A stretch of DNA of 64,000 nucleotides from the NCBI RefSeq assembly GCF_001570565.1, contig NZ_BBXE01000013.1:124001-188000 (forward strand), written 5' to 3'. Of the stretch, positions 54,244 to 62,371 are shown piece after piece. Every line of letters begins with the position of its first letter. The stretch's first letter is position 1. This stretch comes from Herbidospora yilanensis (lineage in GTDB: Bacteria; Actinomycetota; Actinomycetes; Streptosporangiales; Streptosporangiaceae). Below the pieces are notes generated by a model. That model did no database searches and had not been told where the DNA came from. It saw only the letters and a program-made list of their open reading frames with translations. Made by a program: the position numbers and the translations under genes.

Positions 54244-55458
54244 GTGCGCACTATGGAGTCATTCGGGGAGGCGCTTCGCCGCCTGAGAGGTGGCCTCTCC
54301 ATTCGTGGCCTCGCCCGCCGGGCCAACTGTTCTCCCAGTTACATTTCCGCGCTCGAATTCGGGAAGAACATCCCGAGTTCGGCAGTGGTGTCGGCATTGG
54401 ATGCCGCATTGGGAGCCGGCGGTGAACTTATCAGGCTGCACGACATGGAGGTGGGTCCGACGGAACGACGAGAGGCGCTCGGCCTGATCGGAATCGTGCT
54501 GGGGGGCGCGTCCGGGGCCCTTCCGGCGACCGACGGGCTGGAACGCATCCGGATGCTGGTCGAACGCCGTCTGGGCGGCCCCGACCTGGGGTTCTGGGAA
54601 GAGGTGGCGTGGGAACACGCCCACGGCGTCGGCGCCCACCCGGCCACCGACGGAATAGGGCGTCTGTCGGCCGACGTCCTGGCGCTGGAGACCGCGCTCA
54701 CCCACGTCAAGGGCGACGCGCCCGCCTGGGCCCGGGTGCGCACCCGGCTGCTCTACCTGCTGGCCTACGCGCTCGGCTCGGCCGGCCGGGAGCACGAGTC
54801 GCGGCACTGGTGGGCCGCCGCCCGCCGCGCCGCCGTCGCGGCCGGCGACGACATGCGGGCGTCCGTCGTGGCGCAGGAGGCCATCCAGGCCCTCTACGAG
54901 AAGAGGCCCCTCACCCTGGTGCTCTCGCGCGCCGGAGAGGCCCTCGCCGGAGACCGGCCGTCGGTGGCGCGGGCCCGCGCCCTGGGCGCACGGGCACACG
55001 CGAAGGTGCTGCTGGGCGACCTCACCTCGGCCTACGCCGACCTCGACGAGCAGGCCCGGGTCTTCGACCGGCTGCCCGCCGGCGTGACCGGCGACGCCGC
55101 CTCGGCCGAGGGCTGGCCGGTCACCCGCCTGCTGCACAGCCGCTCCCTCGTCTACACCCTGGCCGGGCATCCCGGCGCCGCCGCCGCCCAGGCGGAGGCC
55201 GTCGCGGCCTACCCTCCGGGCGCGATCAGACCGGTCGCCCAGATCCGGCTGCACGAAGCCATGTCGGCCGTGCACGACGGCGAGGTCGTGGCCGGGCTGG
55301 CGTACGCGGAGCAGGCGATGACCGCCGCCCAATCTGCCGGATATTCCCACTATGTGGGGCAACTGGCCACTATGGTCGCGGATCAGGCGCCGGCCGGACA
55401 CGAGGCACTGCACTCCTTCCGCGACCGGATCGCCGGCTTACGCGGAGGCATCTCGTGA
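54244..55458 (+). CDS. XRE-family regulator with helical-repeat domain
   Basis: A 404-residue protein. The XRE helix-turn-helix at 5-60 (FGEALRRLRGGLSIRGLARRANCSPSYISALEFGKNIPS) is followed by a helical tetratricopeptide-like region (about 120-395) that may bind a peptide or partner. This build is common in actinomycete developmental and specialised-metabolism regulators. GTG 54244 follows GAGGG by 9 nt; ATG 54253 is possible. Coupled to the GNAT gene by GTGA and divergent from the ATPase gene. Confidence 0.82.
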   Translation: MRTMESFGEALRRLRGGLSIRGLARRANCSPSYISALEFGKNIPSSAVVSALDAALGAGGELIRLHDMEVGPTERREALGLIGIVLGGASGALPATDGLERIRMLVERRLGGPDLGFWEEVAWEHAHGVGAHPATDGIGRLSADVLALETALTHVKGDAPAWARVRTRLLYLLAYALGSAGREHESRHWWAAARRAAVAAGDDMRASVVAQEAIQALYEKRPLTLVLSRAGEALAGDRPSVARARALGARAHAKVLLGDLTSAYADLDEQARVFDRLPAGVTGDAASAEGWPVTRLLHSRSLVYTLAGHPGAAAAQAEAVAAYPPGAIRPVAQIRLHEAMSAVHDGEVVAGLAYAEQAMTAAQSAGYSHYVGQLATMVADQAPAGHEALHSFRDRIAGLRGGIS

Positions 55459-55982
55459 ACGTCATCTTCACCCACCTGACCGGCCCCGACGCGGCCGTCG
55501 TCATCGACGACGACTACACCGCCGTCTACACCCTCATCAGGGCCGAACCCCCGTACAACTCGGGCCCCCTTTACCACCCCGACCGCTATCGCGAACGAAC
55601 CGGAGACCAGCTCGACCGGCCCGGATTCACGCTCGTCGCGGTCGAAGACGGAGAAACGCTCGCGGGATTCGCGTTCGGTTTCACCATGCCGGCCGGCCGC
55701 TGGTGGGGCGGCGACACGACACCCGGCCCGCCCGAAGTCGTCGCGGCCGACAAATTCGCGGTGATCGAACTGAATCTGCGCACGGAATATCGCGGCCGGG
55801 GAATCGGCCGACGCCTCCTCGCCGAACTGCTCGAAGGACGCACGGAGCCTTATGCGACCTTGTTGTCGCTGCCCGAGGCGGCCGCCCACGACATATACGA
55901 ACACTGGGGCTGGAAAGTGACGGGCACCTGCCGCCCGGCCCCCGACACGATGCTCGCCGACGTCATGGTCCTGGCACGGTGA
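55455..55982 (+). CDS. GNAT N-acetyltransferase
   Basis: A 175-residue acetyltransferase. The acetyl-CoA loop is LRTEYRGRGIGRRLL (about 108-122), and the last motif YEHWGWKVTGTCRP is typical of GNAT proteins acting on small amines or antibiotics. Substrate unknown. Translationally coupled to the XRE gene; the 3' end overlaps the convergent gene by 20 nt. Confidence 0.82.
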   Translation: MNVIFTHLTGPDAAVVIDDDYTAVYTLIRAEPPYNSGPLYHPDRYRERTGDQLDRPGFTLVAVEDGETLAGFAFGFTMPAGRWWGGDTTPGPPEVVAADKFAVIELNLRTEYRGRGIGRRLLAELLEGRTEPYATLLSLPEAAAHDIYEHWGWKVTGTCRPAPDTMLADVMVLAR

Positions 55983-56463
55983 AGGGGATCTGCTCGGCGA
56001 CCATCCTCTTCCAGTGGGCGTCGACGGTGGTGCCGGGCTCGACCGCGACGTCGCCGTGGGGCGTGGCGATCAGGTAGTGGCCGTCGGCGCGTTTCACGGC
56101 GAGGACGTACTCCTGTCCGATGGTGAGCAGGGCGTCGTCCTCGGCGAGTCTCAGGGTGTTGGAGACGGGTTCGTAACCGCCCATCTGACCGACGGTGACC
56201 GTGGCCGGAAGGTCGCCCTTGTAGTCGCCGAGCACCTCGACCGTCCACAACGTCACCGGGATGTCGTCCATGGTCTGGCCCTGCTTGGCGACCACCCGGC
56301 CGCGGAAGACGTGGTCGGCGATTCCCGCCAGGCGCCGTTGGTCGCGGCCGTCGATGACGTAGGTCGCCATGACCTCCTGAACCTGGAACGGCCGCAGGAC
56401 CGCCGTCGCGCCGACGCACAGACCGCCGACGGCCACTCCGGCGAGGAAGGAGCCGAGCTTCAC
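55963..56463 (-). CDS. Hypothetical secreted or membrane-anchored protein
   Basis: A 166-residue protein with an N-terminal hydrophobic segment (KLGSFLAGVAVGGLCVGATAVL) that is a signal peptide or anchor, then a strand-rich domain with DHVFRGRVVAKQG and TLWTVEVLGDYKGDLPATVTVGQMGGY, a pattern seen in small exported OB-like domains. Function unknown. GTG 56463 overlaps the hydrolase stop (GTGA). Confidence 0.65.
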   Translation of the reverse strand: MKLGSFLAGVAVGGLCVGATAVLRPFQVQEVMATYVIDGRDQRRLAGIADHVFRGRVVAKQGQTMDDIPVTLWTVEVLGDYKGDLPATVTVGQMGGYEPVSNTLRLAEDDALLTIGQEYVLAVKRADGHYLIATPHGDVAVEPGTTVDAHWKRMVAEQIPFTVPGP

Positions 56464-57221
56464 GACAACTCGGCCAGGAAGCCCGCCACCGCGCGGTTGA
56501 AGGTCTCCGGGGTCTCGATGGCCGACAGGTGGCCGGCGCGGCCGATCACGACCAGGCGGGCGTCGGGGAGGGCCTTCGCCATGGCCTCGGCGTCGCCGGT
56601 GGGGGTGATCTTGTCTTCGTCGCCCGCGATGACCAGGGCCGGCACGTTCAGGCCGCGCAGGGTGTCGAAGGAGTCGGGGCGGGCGGCCATCGCGCGCTGG
56701 GCCCAGGCCGCCGCCCGTGCGGGGGCCGAGCCGACCAGGCCGCGCACGCGGCCGACGACCATGCCGCGGCGCTCCAGCGACGTCGGGCCGAGCAGGTTGG
56801 GCACCGTGTCGAGGAGGTCGCCGCCGTCGAGGAGCCGCTGGGCGACCGTCTCGCGGTTGGCGGCGGCCTCGGGCGTGTCGGGTGAGGCCTTGGTGTTGGC
56901 CAGGATCACCCCCGACAACCGCCCGGGGTGACGCCGGGCCAGGGCCATCGTCACGTAGCCGCCCATGGACAGGCCGCCGACCACGGCCTGGTCCAGGCCG
57001 AGGGTGTCGAGGAGCTCGGCCACGTCGTCGGCCATGGCGTCGACCGACGGTTCGTCGTCGCCGAGCGGTGAGCCGCCGAAGCCGCGCAGGTCGGGCGTGA
57101 CGACGTGGCACCCGGCGGCGAGGCCGCCGCGTTGGGCCAGCCACATCGCCGACGACAGCGGGAAGGCGTGCAGCAGCACGAGGGGGAGGCCGGTGCCGGC
57201 CGTCCGGGTATTCAACCTCAC
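56460..57221 (-). CDS. Alpha/beta hydrolase
   Basis: A 253-residue hydrolase. The nucleophile elbow is GGLSMGGY, the acid is in AGDEDKI and the His in RAGHLSAIETP. LHAFPLSSAMW forms the oxyanion region. It resembles 3-oxoadipate enol-lactonase and related small esterases; substrate unknown. It lies in a run of minus-strand genes (58243 to 55963) with short gaps or overlaps, probably one operon. Confidence 0.85.
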   Translation of the reverse strand: MRLNTRTAGTGLPLVLLHAFPLSSAMWLAQRGGLAAGCHVVTPDLRGFGGSPLGDDEPSVDAMADDVAELLDTLGLDQAVVGGLSMGGYVTMALARRHPGRLSGVILANTKASPDTPEAAANRETVAQRLLDGGDLLDTVPNLLGPTSLERRGMVVGRVRGLVGSAPARAAAWAQRAMAARPDSFDTLRGLNVPALVIAGDEDKITPTGDAEAMAKALPDARLVVIGRAGHLSAIETPETFNRAVAGFLAELS

Positions 57222-57225
57222 GTCG

Positions 57226-57933
57226 TCACGGTACTTCGGTGGCGAGGGGCGCCGCCGCCGGGTTCAGCCTCTCGACGATGTGGTTCAGGACGATCCGGAC
57301 GTACGGCTCCCCCACCCACAGGTGCTTGGCGCCGTCGACGCCGACGACCTCGGCCTGCGGCACCCGCTTGAAGCGGTCGGCCGCCTCGGCGGGGCGCAGG
57401 TAGTCGTCGAACTCGGGCACCAGGGCGACCAGCGGCCGGCCGAACTCGGCCCAGGCGTCGAGGTCGGCGTCGGTGGCCCGCTTGAGCGGCGGCGACAGCA
57501 GGATCGCGCCCTCGACCAGCGGGTCGCGGCCCCACCGCAGCGCGAGTTCGGTGCCGAACGACCAGCCGAGCAGCCACGGCCGGGGCAGGTCGTTGAACTC
57601 GGCGAACTCCAGCGCGGCGGCGACGTCGAGCCGCTCCCCGACGCCGTCTTCGAACGCGCCCTGGGAGGCGCCGCGCTCGGAGGAGGTGCCCCGGGTGTTG
57701 AACCGCAGCACCGCGACGTCGGCCAGGGCGGGCAGCCGGAACGACGCCTTGCGCAGCACGTGGCTGTCCATCATGCCGCCGTGGGTCGGCAGCGGGTGGA
57801 GACAGATCAGCGTGGCGACCGGTGGCGCGGTCTCGGGCAGCGCCAGCTCACCGACCAGGGTCAGTTCGTCGGCGGTCTGCAACTCGATGTCGGTGCGGCG
57901 GGCCGGCAGCACCGTCGACGCCCGGATCTCCAC
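57226..57933 (-). CDS. Alpha/beta hydrolase, dienelactone-hydrolase-like
   Basis: A 235-residue hydrolase. LICLHPLPTHGGMMDSHVLRKA and LRFNTRGTSSERGAS are hallmarks of the YfhR/DLH-like group. The nucleophile is in LGWSFGTELA, the acid in VPEFDDYL and the His in GAKHLWVGEPY. GAGGAG precedes GTG 57933 by 9 nt, excluding the longer frame. Four nt separate it from the next hydrolase. Confidence 0.82.
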   Translation of the reverse strand: MEIRASTVLPARRTDIELQTADELTLVGELALPETAPPVATLICLHPLPTHGGMMDSHVLRKASFRLPALADVAVLRFNTRGTSSERGASQGAFEDGVGERLDVAAALEFAEFNDLPRPWLLGWSFGTELALRWGRDPLVEGAILLSPPLKRATDADLDAWAEFGRPLVALVPEFDDYLRPAEAADRFKRVPQAEVVGVDGAKHLWVGEPYVRIVLNHIVERLNPAAAPLATEVP

Positions 57934-57949
57934 TGTCGTCGTCTCCTCT

Positions 57950-58243
57950 TCAGTAGCGGGTGCGGCCGGGGCCGCGGTTGAGGCGGTTGCGCCAGCAGGC
58001 GGTGTGCCAGTGGCGGCGCTCCTCCTCGCCACCGGCCCAGTGGGGCCAGCTCACGATGTGGGGGACGCCCGGACGGATCGACTGGTCGCATCCCGGGCAC
58101 CGGTAGGGCCGGTCGGCGGAACCGCCGGTGACCGTGCGGACCACCCAGTCGCCGTCGGCCGCCTCTTCGACGCGGTCGACCCCGGCGGGGCGGATCGGCC
58201 CTTTGGGGGACTCGTCGGCGCGGCGGGCACGGCGGGGGCTCAT
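57950..58243 (-). CDS. Small zinc-ribbon-like protein
   Basis: A 97-residue protein with a basic N-terminus (MSPRRARRADESPKG), WVVRTVTGGSADRPYRCPGCDQSI and a C-terminal HWHTACWRNRLNRG. CPGC plus H..C make a plausible zinc site. Homologues in actinomycetes are often labelled ATP/GTP-binding protein without evidence. Function unknown; nucleic-acid binding is possible. Confidence 0.7.
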   Translation of the reverse strand: MSPRRARRADESPKGPIRPAGVDRVEEAADGDWVVRTVTGGSADRPYRCPGCDQSIRPGVPHIVSWPHWAGGEEERRHWHTACWRNRLNRGPGRTRY

Positions 58244-58248
58244 ACGTC

Positions 58249-59292
58249 CTATTCTTCCAGCTCGGGGAAATCGTCGAGCGAGCGCGTCCGGAGCGCGGCG
58301 ACGGTCTCGAACGGCCCCGACCGATATCCGCAGCCCAGCTTCATGGCCTCGTCGATGTCGTCCTGGGAGGCATAACCACTGCGGAACATCTCGATGGCGT
58401 CGACCAGGTAGGGCCGCAGCAGCACCATGGCGTCGAACCCCTCCTCCGTTCCCGGCTTCCCGTCGTAGAAGCCGCCGCCCGTCTTCCGGCCGAGGCGTCC
58501 TCGCTCGACGAGGTTCCTCAGCGTCCGTGACGGTTCGTGCCGGGGGTCGCCGCTGTCGCGGTGCAGCACGCCGCAGATCTCGTAAGCGGTGTCGAGCCCG
58601 ATCAGATCGAGCAGTGCGAACGGGCCCATCGGCAACCCCGCCTGGACGACCATCGCGGTGTCGATCGCCTCCTTGGAGGCCACCCCCTGGTCGAGCAGCA
58701 GGCAGGCGTGGTTGAGGTAGCCGAGGAGCAGCCGGTTGACCACGAAACCGGGCCTGTCGCCGACGACCACCGGGCGTTTGCCGACCCTGCGGGCGAGGTC
58801 GGCGACCTCGCCGGTGACGGTGCTGCGGGCCGTGCCGACGACCTCGACGAGCTGCATGACCGGCGCCGGGTTGAAGAAGTGCATGCCCACCACACGCGAC
58901 GGCCGGTCCGTCGCGAGCGCAATCTCGGTGACCGGCAGCGACGAGGTGTTGGTGGCGAGGATCGCCGACGGCTTGCAGACCCGGTCGAGGTCGGCGAACA
59001 GGGGCAGCTTGAGCTCCATGAGCTCGGGCACGGCCTCGACGACCAGGTCGGCCTCCGCGAAGGCCGCGCGGTCGGTCGCCAGGGTCACCCGGCCGAGGAT
59101 CGCCTGCTGCTCCTCGGGCGAGAGCCTGCCGCGTGAGACCGCCCTGCCGGTCGAGTTCTCCAGGTGAGCACGCCCGCGCCTCAGCGCCGCCTCGTCGGTC
59201 TCCACGCCGACGACCGCGAGCCCCGCGCGGGCGAAGACCTCGGCGATGCCCGCCCCCATCGTGCCGAGCCCGGCAACCCCAACCGTCTCCAC
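58249..59292 (-). CDS. 3-hydroxyacyl-CoA dehydrogenase
   Basis: A 347-residue short-chain 3-hydroxyacyl-CoA dehydrogenase. The Rossmann loop is GLGTMGAGIAEVFARAG, ATNTSSLPV and GMHFFNPAPVMQLVEVV carry catalytic residues, and two 3HCDH C-terminal domains follow, the second unusual for the 280-residue bacterial form. It acts in fatty acid oxidation or butyryl-CoA formation, which could feed the isobutyryl-CoA mutase route. GGAGG lies 7 nt before GTG 59292. Confidence 0.9.
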   Translation of the reverse strand: METVGVAGLGTMGAGIAEVFARAGLAVVGVETDEAALRRGRAHLENSTGRAVSRGRLSPEEQQAILGRVTLATDRAAFAEADLVVEAVPELMELKLPLFADLDRVCKPSAILATNTSSLPVTEIALATDRPSRVVGMHFFNPAPVMQLVEVVGTARSTVTGEVADLARRVGKRPVVVGDRPGFVVNRLLLGYLNHACLLLDQGVASKEAIDTAMVVQAGLPMGPFALLDLIGLDTAYEICGVLHRDSGDPRHEPSRTLRNLVERGRLGRKTGGGFYDGKPGTEEGFDAMVLLRPYLVDAIEMFRSGYASQDDIDEAMKLGCGYRSGPFETVAALRTRSLDDFPELEE

Positions 59293-59336
59293 GAGACCAC
59301 CTCCGGCTCCGAGTCTCCCAGAGCCGCTTTCGCCGG

Positions 59337-59342
59337 TAAGGT
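59337..59342 (+). promoter_or_regulatory. -10 box TAAGGT of nucS
   Basis: Ends 6 nt before ATG 59349; no ribosome site. Confidence 0.5.
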
Positions 59343-59348
59343 TCGGGC

Positions 59349-60011
59349 ATGCGGCTGGTCATCGCGCGATGCAGCGTGGATTACGTGGGACGGTTGACGG
59401 CACACCTGCCGATGGCGCCCAGGCTCATCCTCATCAAGGCCGACGGCAGCGTGTCGATCCACTGCGACGACCGCGCCTTCAAGCCCCTGAACTGGATGAA
59501 CCCTCCTTGCAAGATCCGGGAGGACGAGGCCACCTGGACGGTCACCCACAACAAGACCGGCGAGAAGCTGATCCTCACGATGGACGAGATCATGCACGAC
59601 TCCAAGCACGAGCTCGGCGTCGACCCCGGCCTGCAGAAAGACGGAGTGGAGGCCCACCTCCAGGAGCTCCTGGCCGAGCACATCACCACCCTGGGCGCGG
59701 GCTACACACTGGTCCGGCGTGAATACATGACCGCGATCGGCCCGGTCGACATCCTCTGCCGCGACCAGAGCGGCGCGACGGTCGCCGTCGAGATCAAGCG
59801 CCGGGGCGAGATCGACGGCGTCGAGCAGCTCACCCGCTACCTCGAACTGCTCAACCGCGACCCCCTGCTCGCGCCGGTACGCGGCGTCTTCGCCGCCCAG
59901 GAGATCAAGCCCCAGGCCAAGGTGCTGGCCATGGACCGGGGCATCGACTGCGTGACCCTCGACTACGACGGCCTGCGCGGCATCGAGCCCGAGAACCCGA
60001 CGCTCTTCTGA
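59349..60011 (+). CDS. nucS: Mismatch-specific endonuclease NucS (EndoMS)
   Basis: A 220-residue protein that replaces MutS/MutL mismatch repair in most actinobacteria. The N-terminal dimerisation domain (1-100) precedes the PD-(D/E)xK nuclease with D134 (GPVDILCRD), E148 and K150 (AVEIKRRG). The final PTLF is a C-terminal motif compatible with sliding-clamp contact. Leaderless start as above. Confidence 0.95.
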   Translation: MRLVIARCSVDYVGRLTAHLPMAPRLILIKADGSVSIHCDDRAFKPLNWMNPPCKIREDEATWTVTHNKTGEKLILTMDEIMHDSKHELGVDPGLQKDGVEAHLQELLAEHITTLGAGYTLVRREYMTAIGPVDILCRDQSGATVAVEIKRRGEIDGVEQLTRYLELLNRDPLLAPVRGVFAAQEIKPQAKVLAMDRGIDCVTLDYDGLRGIEPENPTLF

Positions 60012-60017
60012 CGGGCG

Positions 60018-60647
60018 TCAGGCCGACCGTTCGCGGAGCGTCGCGACGCCGGGCCCGTCGAGGTCGTCGAGGAAGGCCGCACGCCCGGTCATCGCCATGA
60101 TCAGCGCCAGGGTCGGCCCGGTGACGAGCGGGCCTGAGCCGATGGCGAACTCGCCGTCGGTCGCCCGCAGCCGCAGGCCGCTGATGCGGCCTCTGGCCTC
60201 GACGACCATGTCGCTGCCCGCGTAGTAGCCGGCCACCAGGGTCAGCGTCGCCATCGGGCTGTCGTGGCCGATGCCCAGCGGGCGCCGGATGTCCGCGCCG
60301 TGCACGATCGCCTCCCCCAGCACCGCCTCCACCGGGATCGGCGCCTTGACCGTGCTGGTCACCACGCGGCGGAACCGGTCGAGGGTCTCCTGCGGCGAGG
60401 CCCCGAGCTGCTGCGCCAGCCGGTAGGAGACCATCGCGTCGAAGTCGAACCGCTTGCGGAGCACCCCCGCCATCCAGCGGAGGGGGCCGAGGCTCGCCCC
60501 GGCGGTGAGGTGGGCGAGCACCTCCCGTACGGTCAGGCCGGCGCACAGGGAGGGGGTCGCCCATTGGGCGTCGTCCAGCGCGGCGAGGTGACCGGCCAGG
60601 GCGGCCCGTTCGGCGTGCACGAGCGGCCATGTCTCCGACGTCTTCAC
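60018..60647 (-). CDS. Maleylpyruvate isomerase-family, mycothiol-dependent enzyme
   Basis: A 209-residue DinB/MDMPI-like protein. ALDDAQWATPSLCAGLTVREVLAHL gives the Cys and His of the N-terminal helix bundle, and GEAIVHGADIRRPLG the later His/Asp site. Related enzymes use mycothiol as cofactor or act as mycothiol S-transferases; the reaction is unknown. GTG 60647 has a -10 box 7 nt upstream. Confidence 0.82.
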   Translation of the reverse strand: MKTSETWPLVHAERAALAGHLAALDDAQWATPSLCAGLTVREVLAHLTAGASLGPLRWMAGVLRKRFDFDAMVSYRLAQQLGASPQETLDRFRRVVTSTVKAPIPVEAVLGEAIVHGADIRRPLGIGHDSPMATLTLVAGYYAGSDMVVEARGRISGLRLRATDGEFAIGSGPLVTGPTLALIMAMTGRAAFLDDLDGPGVATLRERSA

Positions 60648-60654
60648 GCCCGCC

Positions 60655-60660
60655 ACCCTA
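60655..60660 (-). promoter_or_regulatory. -10 box TAGGGT of the isomerase-family gene
   Basis: Ends 7 nt before GTG 60647, directly next to the 60661-60684 palindrome. Confidence 0.5.
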
Positions 60661-60684
60661 GATGTCCTCCGTTCGGAGGACATC
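60661..60684. promoter_or_regulatory. 24-bp palindrome with 11-bp perfect arms
   Basis: GATGTCCTCCG, TT, CGGAGGACATC. It covers the -35 region of the minus-strand isomerase-family gene and lies 54 nt before the plus-strand ABC transporter gene. Length and symmetry suit a TetR-family operator; no TetR gene is adjacent. Confidence 0.7.
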
Positions 60685-60738
60685 CCGGTCGACCGGCCGG
60701 AGGTCCCCGCGGCCGACGGGTTTGGCGAAGCTTTACCC

Positions 60739-61569
60739 ATGACGACAGCGATCCACGTTCGCGGCCTGACCAAGCGCTACGGTGAGGTCCACGCCGTCGG
60801 GGGCCTGGACCTCGACATACGCACCGGCGAGGTGTTCGCCATCCTCGGCCCCAACGGCGCCGGGAAGTCCACCACGGTGGAGATCCTCGAGGGCTACCGC
60901 AAGCGCGACGCCGGCGAGGTGTCCGTGCTCGGCGTCGACCCGGGCCAGGCGACGAGCGCGTGGCGGGCCAGGGTCGGCATCGTGCTGCAGACCGCCAACG
61001 ACGCCGCCGAGCTCACCGTCCGTGAGACGGTCCGCCACTTCGCCCGCTACTACCCGAACAGCAAGGACCCTGACGAGGTCATCGCCACGGTCGGGCTGAG
61101 CGAGAAGGCCGGGGCCCGCATCCGCCAGCTCTCCGGCGGCCAGCGCAGGAGGGTCGACGTCGCCCTGGGCATCGTCGGCCGCCCCGAACTGGTCTTCCTC
61201 GACGAGCCCACGACCGGCTTCGACCCGGAGGCCCGCCGGCAGTTCTGGGACCTCATCAGGTCGCTGGCCGCCGAGGGCACCACGATCGTGCTGACCACCC
61301 ACTACCTCGACGAGGCCGAGGCGCTCGCCGACCGGGTGGCGGTCATCGCGAAGGGACGCATCGTCGCCGAGGGCACCCCGCACACGCTGGGCGGACGCGC
61401 CACCGCAAGCGCCCGCGTCACCTGGGCCGACGGCTACGCCGAGACCGACACCCCCACCGCGCTGGTGCGCACCCTCGCCGAGAAGTACGACGGCGAGATC
61501 CCCGGCCTGCAGATCGTGCGGCCCTCCCTCGAAGACATCTACCTGGACCTGATCGGGGACGCAGAATGA
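60739..61569 (+). CDS. ABC-2 type exporter ATPase
   Basis: A 276-residue ATPase of the DrrA/CcmA type. Walker A is GPNGAGKSTT, signature LSGGQRRRVDVALG, Walker B LVFLDEPTTGFD, and the H-loop is in TTHYLDEAEAL. It drives export of a drug or lipid with the permease that follows; the two overlap as ATGA. The downstream kinase and response regulator belong to the same operon. Confidence 0.93.
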   Translation: MTTAIHVRGLTKRYGEVHAVGGLDLDIRTGEVFAILGPNGAGKSTTVEILEGYRKRDAGEVSVLGVDPGQATSAWRARVGIVLQTANDAAELTVRETVRHFARYYPNSKDPDEVIATVGLSEKAGARIRQLSGGQRRRVDVALGIVGRPELVFLDEPTTGFDPEARRQFWDLIRSLAAEGTTIVLTTHYLDEAEALADRVAVIAKGRIVAEGTPHTLGGRATASARVTWADGYAETDTPTALVRTLAEKYDGEIPGLQIVRPSLEDIYLDLIGDAE

Positions 61570-62363
61570 CCGCCACCCTGAACATCGGATTCGCCCGCGC
61601 GTCGCTGGAGACCAAGCTCTTCTTCCGCCAGCGCGACGCCGTCATCTTCACCTTCTCCTTCCCGATCATCCTGCTGGTCCTGTTCGGCTCGATCTTCGAG
61701 GGCGACCTGGAGGGCACCGGCATCACGGTCGCCCAGCTCTACTCGGCCGGCCTGATCGGCGCCGGCGTGATGGGCGTGGCGTTCCAGAACCTCGCGATCG
61801 GCATCGCCATCGACCGGGACGACGGCACGCTGAAGCGCCTGGCGGGCACGCCGATGCCGCGCGCGGCCTACTTCGTCGGGAAGCTGGTCAGCTCGCTGGT
61901 GCTCGCCGTGATCGAGGTGGCGCTGCTGCTGGCGGTCGCGGTGCTCCTGTTCGACCTCGAACTCCCCACCGACCCGGGCCGGTGGGCGACACTGGTCTGG
62001 GTGCTCACGCTCGGCCTGGCCGGCGCGGCCCTCCTGGGAATCGCGGTCAGCAGCCTGCCGCGCAACGCCAAGAGCGCCGCCGCGGTGGTCTCCATGCCCT
62101 ACGTGCTGCTCCAGTTCATCTCCGGTGTCTACATCCCCTTCACGGAGCTTCCCTCATGGCTGAACGACGTCGCGGCGATCTTCCCTCTGAAGTGGATGTG
62201 CCAGGGCCTGCGCTCGGTGTTCCTGGGCGACGCGGGGGCGGCGCTGGAGCTGACGGGGTCCTACGAGCTGCCGAAGGTGGCGCTGGTGCTGGGGTTGTGG
62301 CTGGTGGGCGGGCTGGTGCTCTGCCTGGCGACGTTCCGGTGGACCAACCGAGGCGAAGGCTGA
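61566..62363 (+). CDS. ABC-2 type exporter permease
   Basis: A 265-residue membrane protein with six helices: DAVIFTFSFPIILLVLFGS, then two helices, VWVLTLGLAGAALLGIAVS, AAAVVSMPYVLLQFISGVYIP, and a last helix ending LVLCLATFRW. SGVYIPFTELPSWL is the typical late loop of ABC-2 permeases. It forms the channel with the preceding ATPase; its stop lies 8 nt before the kinase start. Confidence 0.92.
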   Translation: MTATLNIGFARASLETKLFFRQRDAVIFTFSFPIILLVLFGSIFEGDLEGTGITVAQLYSAGLIGAGVMGVAFQNLAIGIAIDRDDGTLKRLAGTPMPRAAYFVGKLVSSLVLAVIEVALLLAVAVLLFDLELPTDPGRWATLVWVLTLGLAGAALLGIAVSSLPRNAKSAAAVVSMPYVLLQFISGVYIPFTELPSWLNDVAAIFPLKWMCQGLRSVFLGDAGAALELTGSYELPKVALVLGLWLVGGLVLCLATFRWTNRGEG

Positions 62364-62371
62364 GGGCGTTC

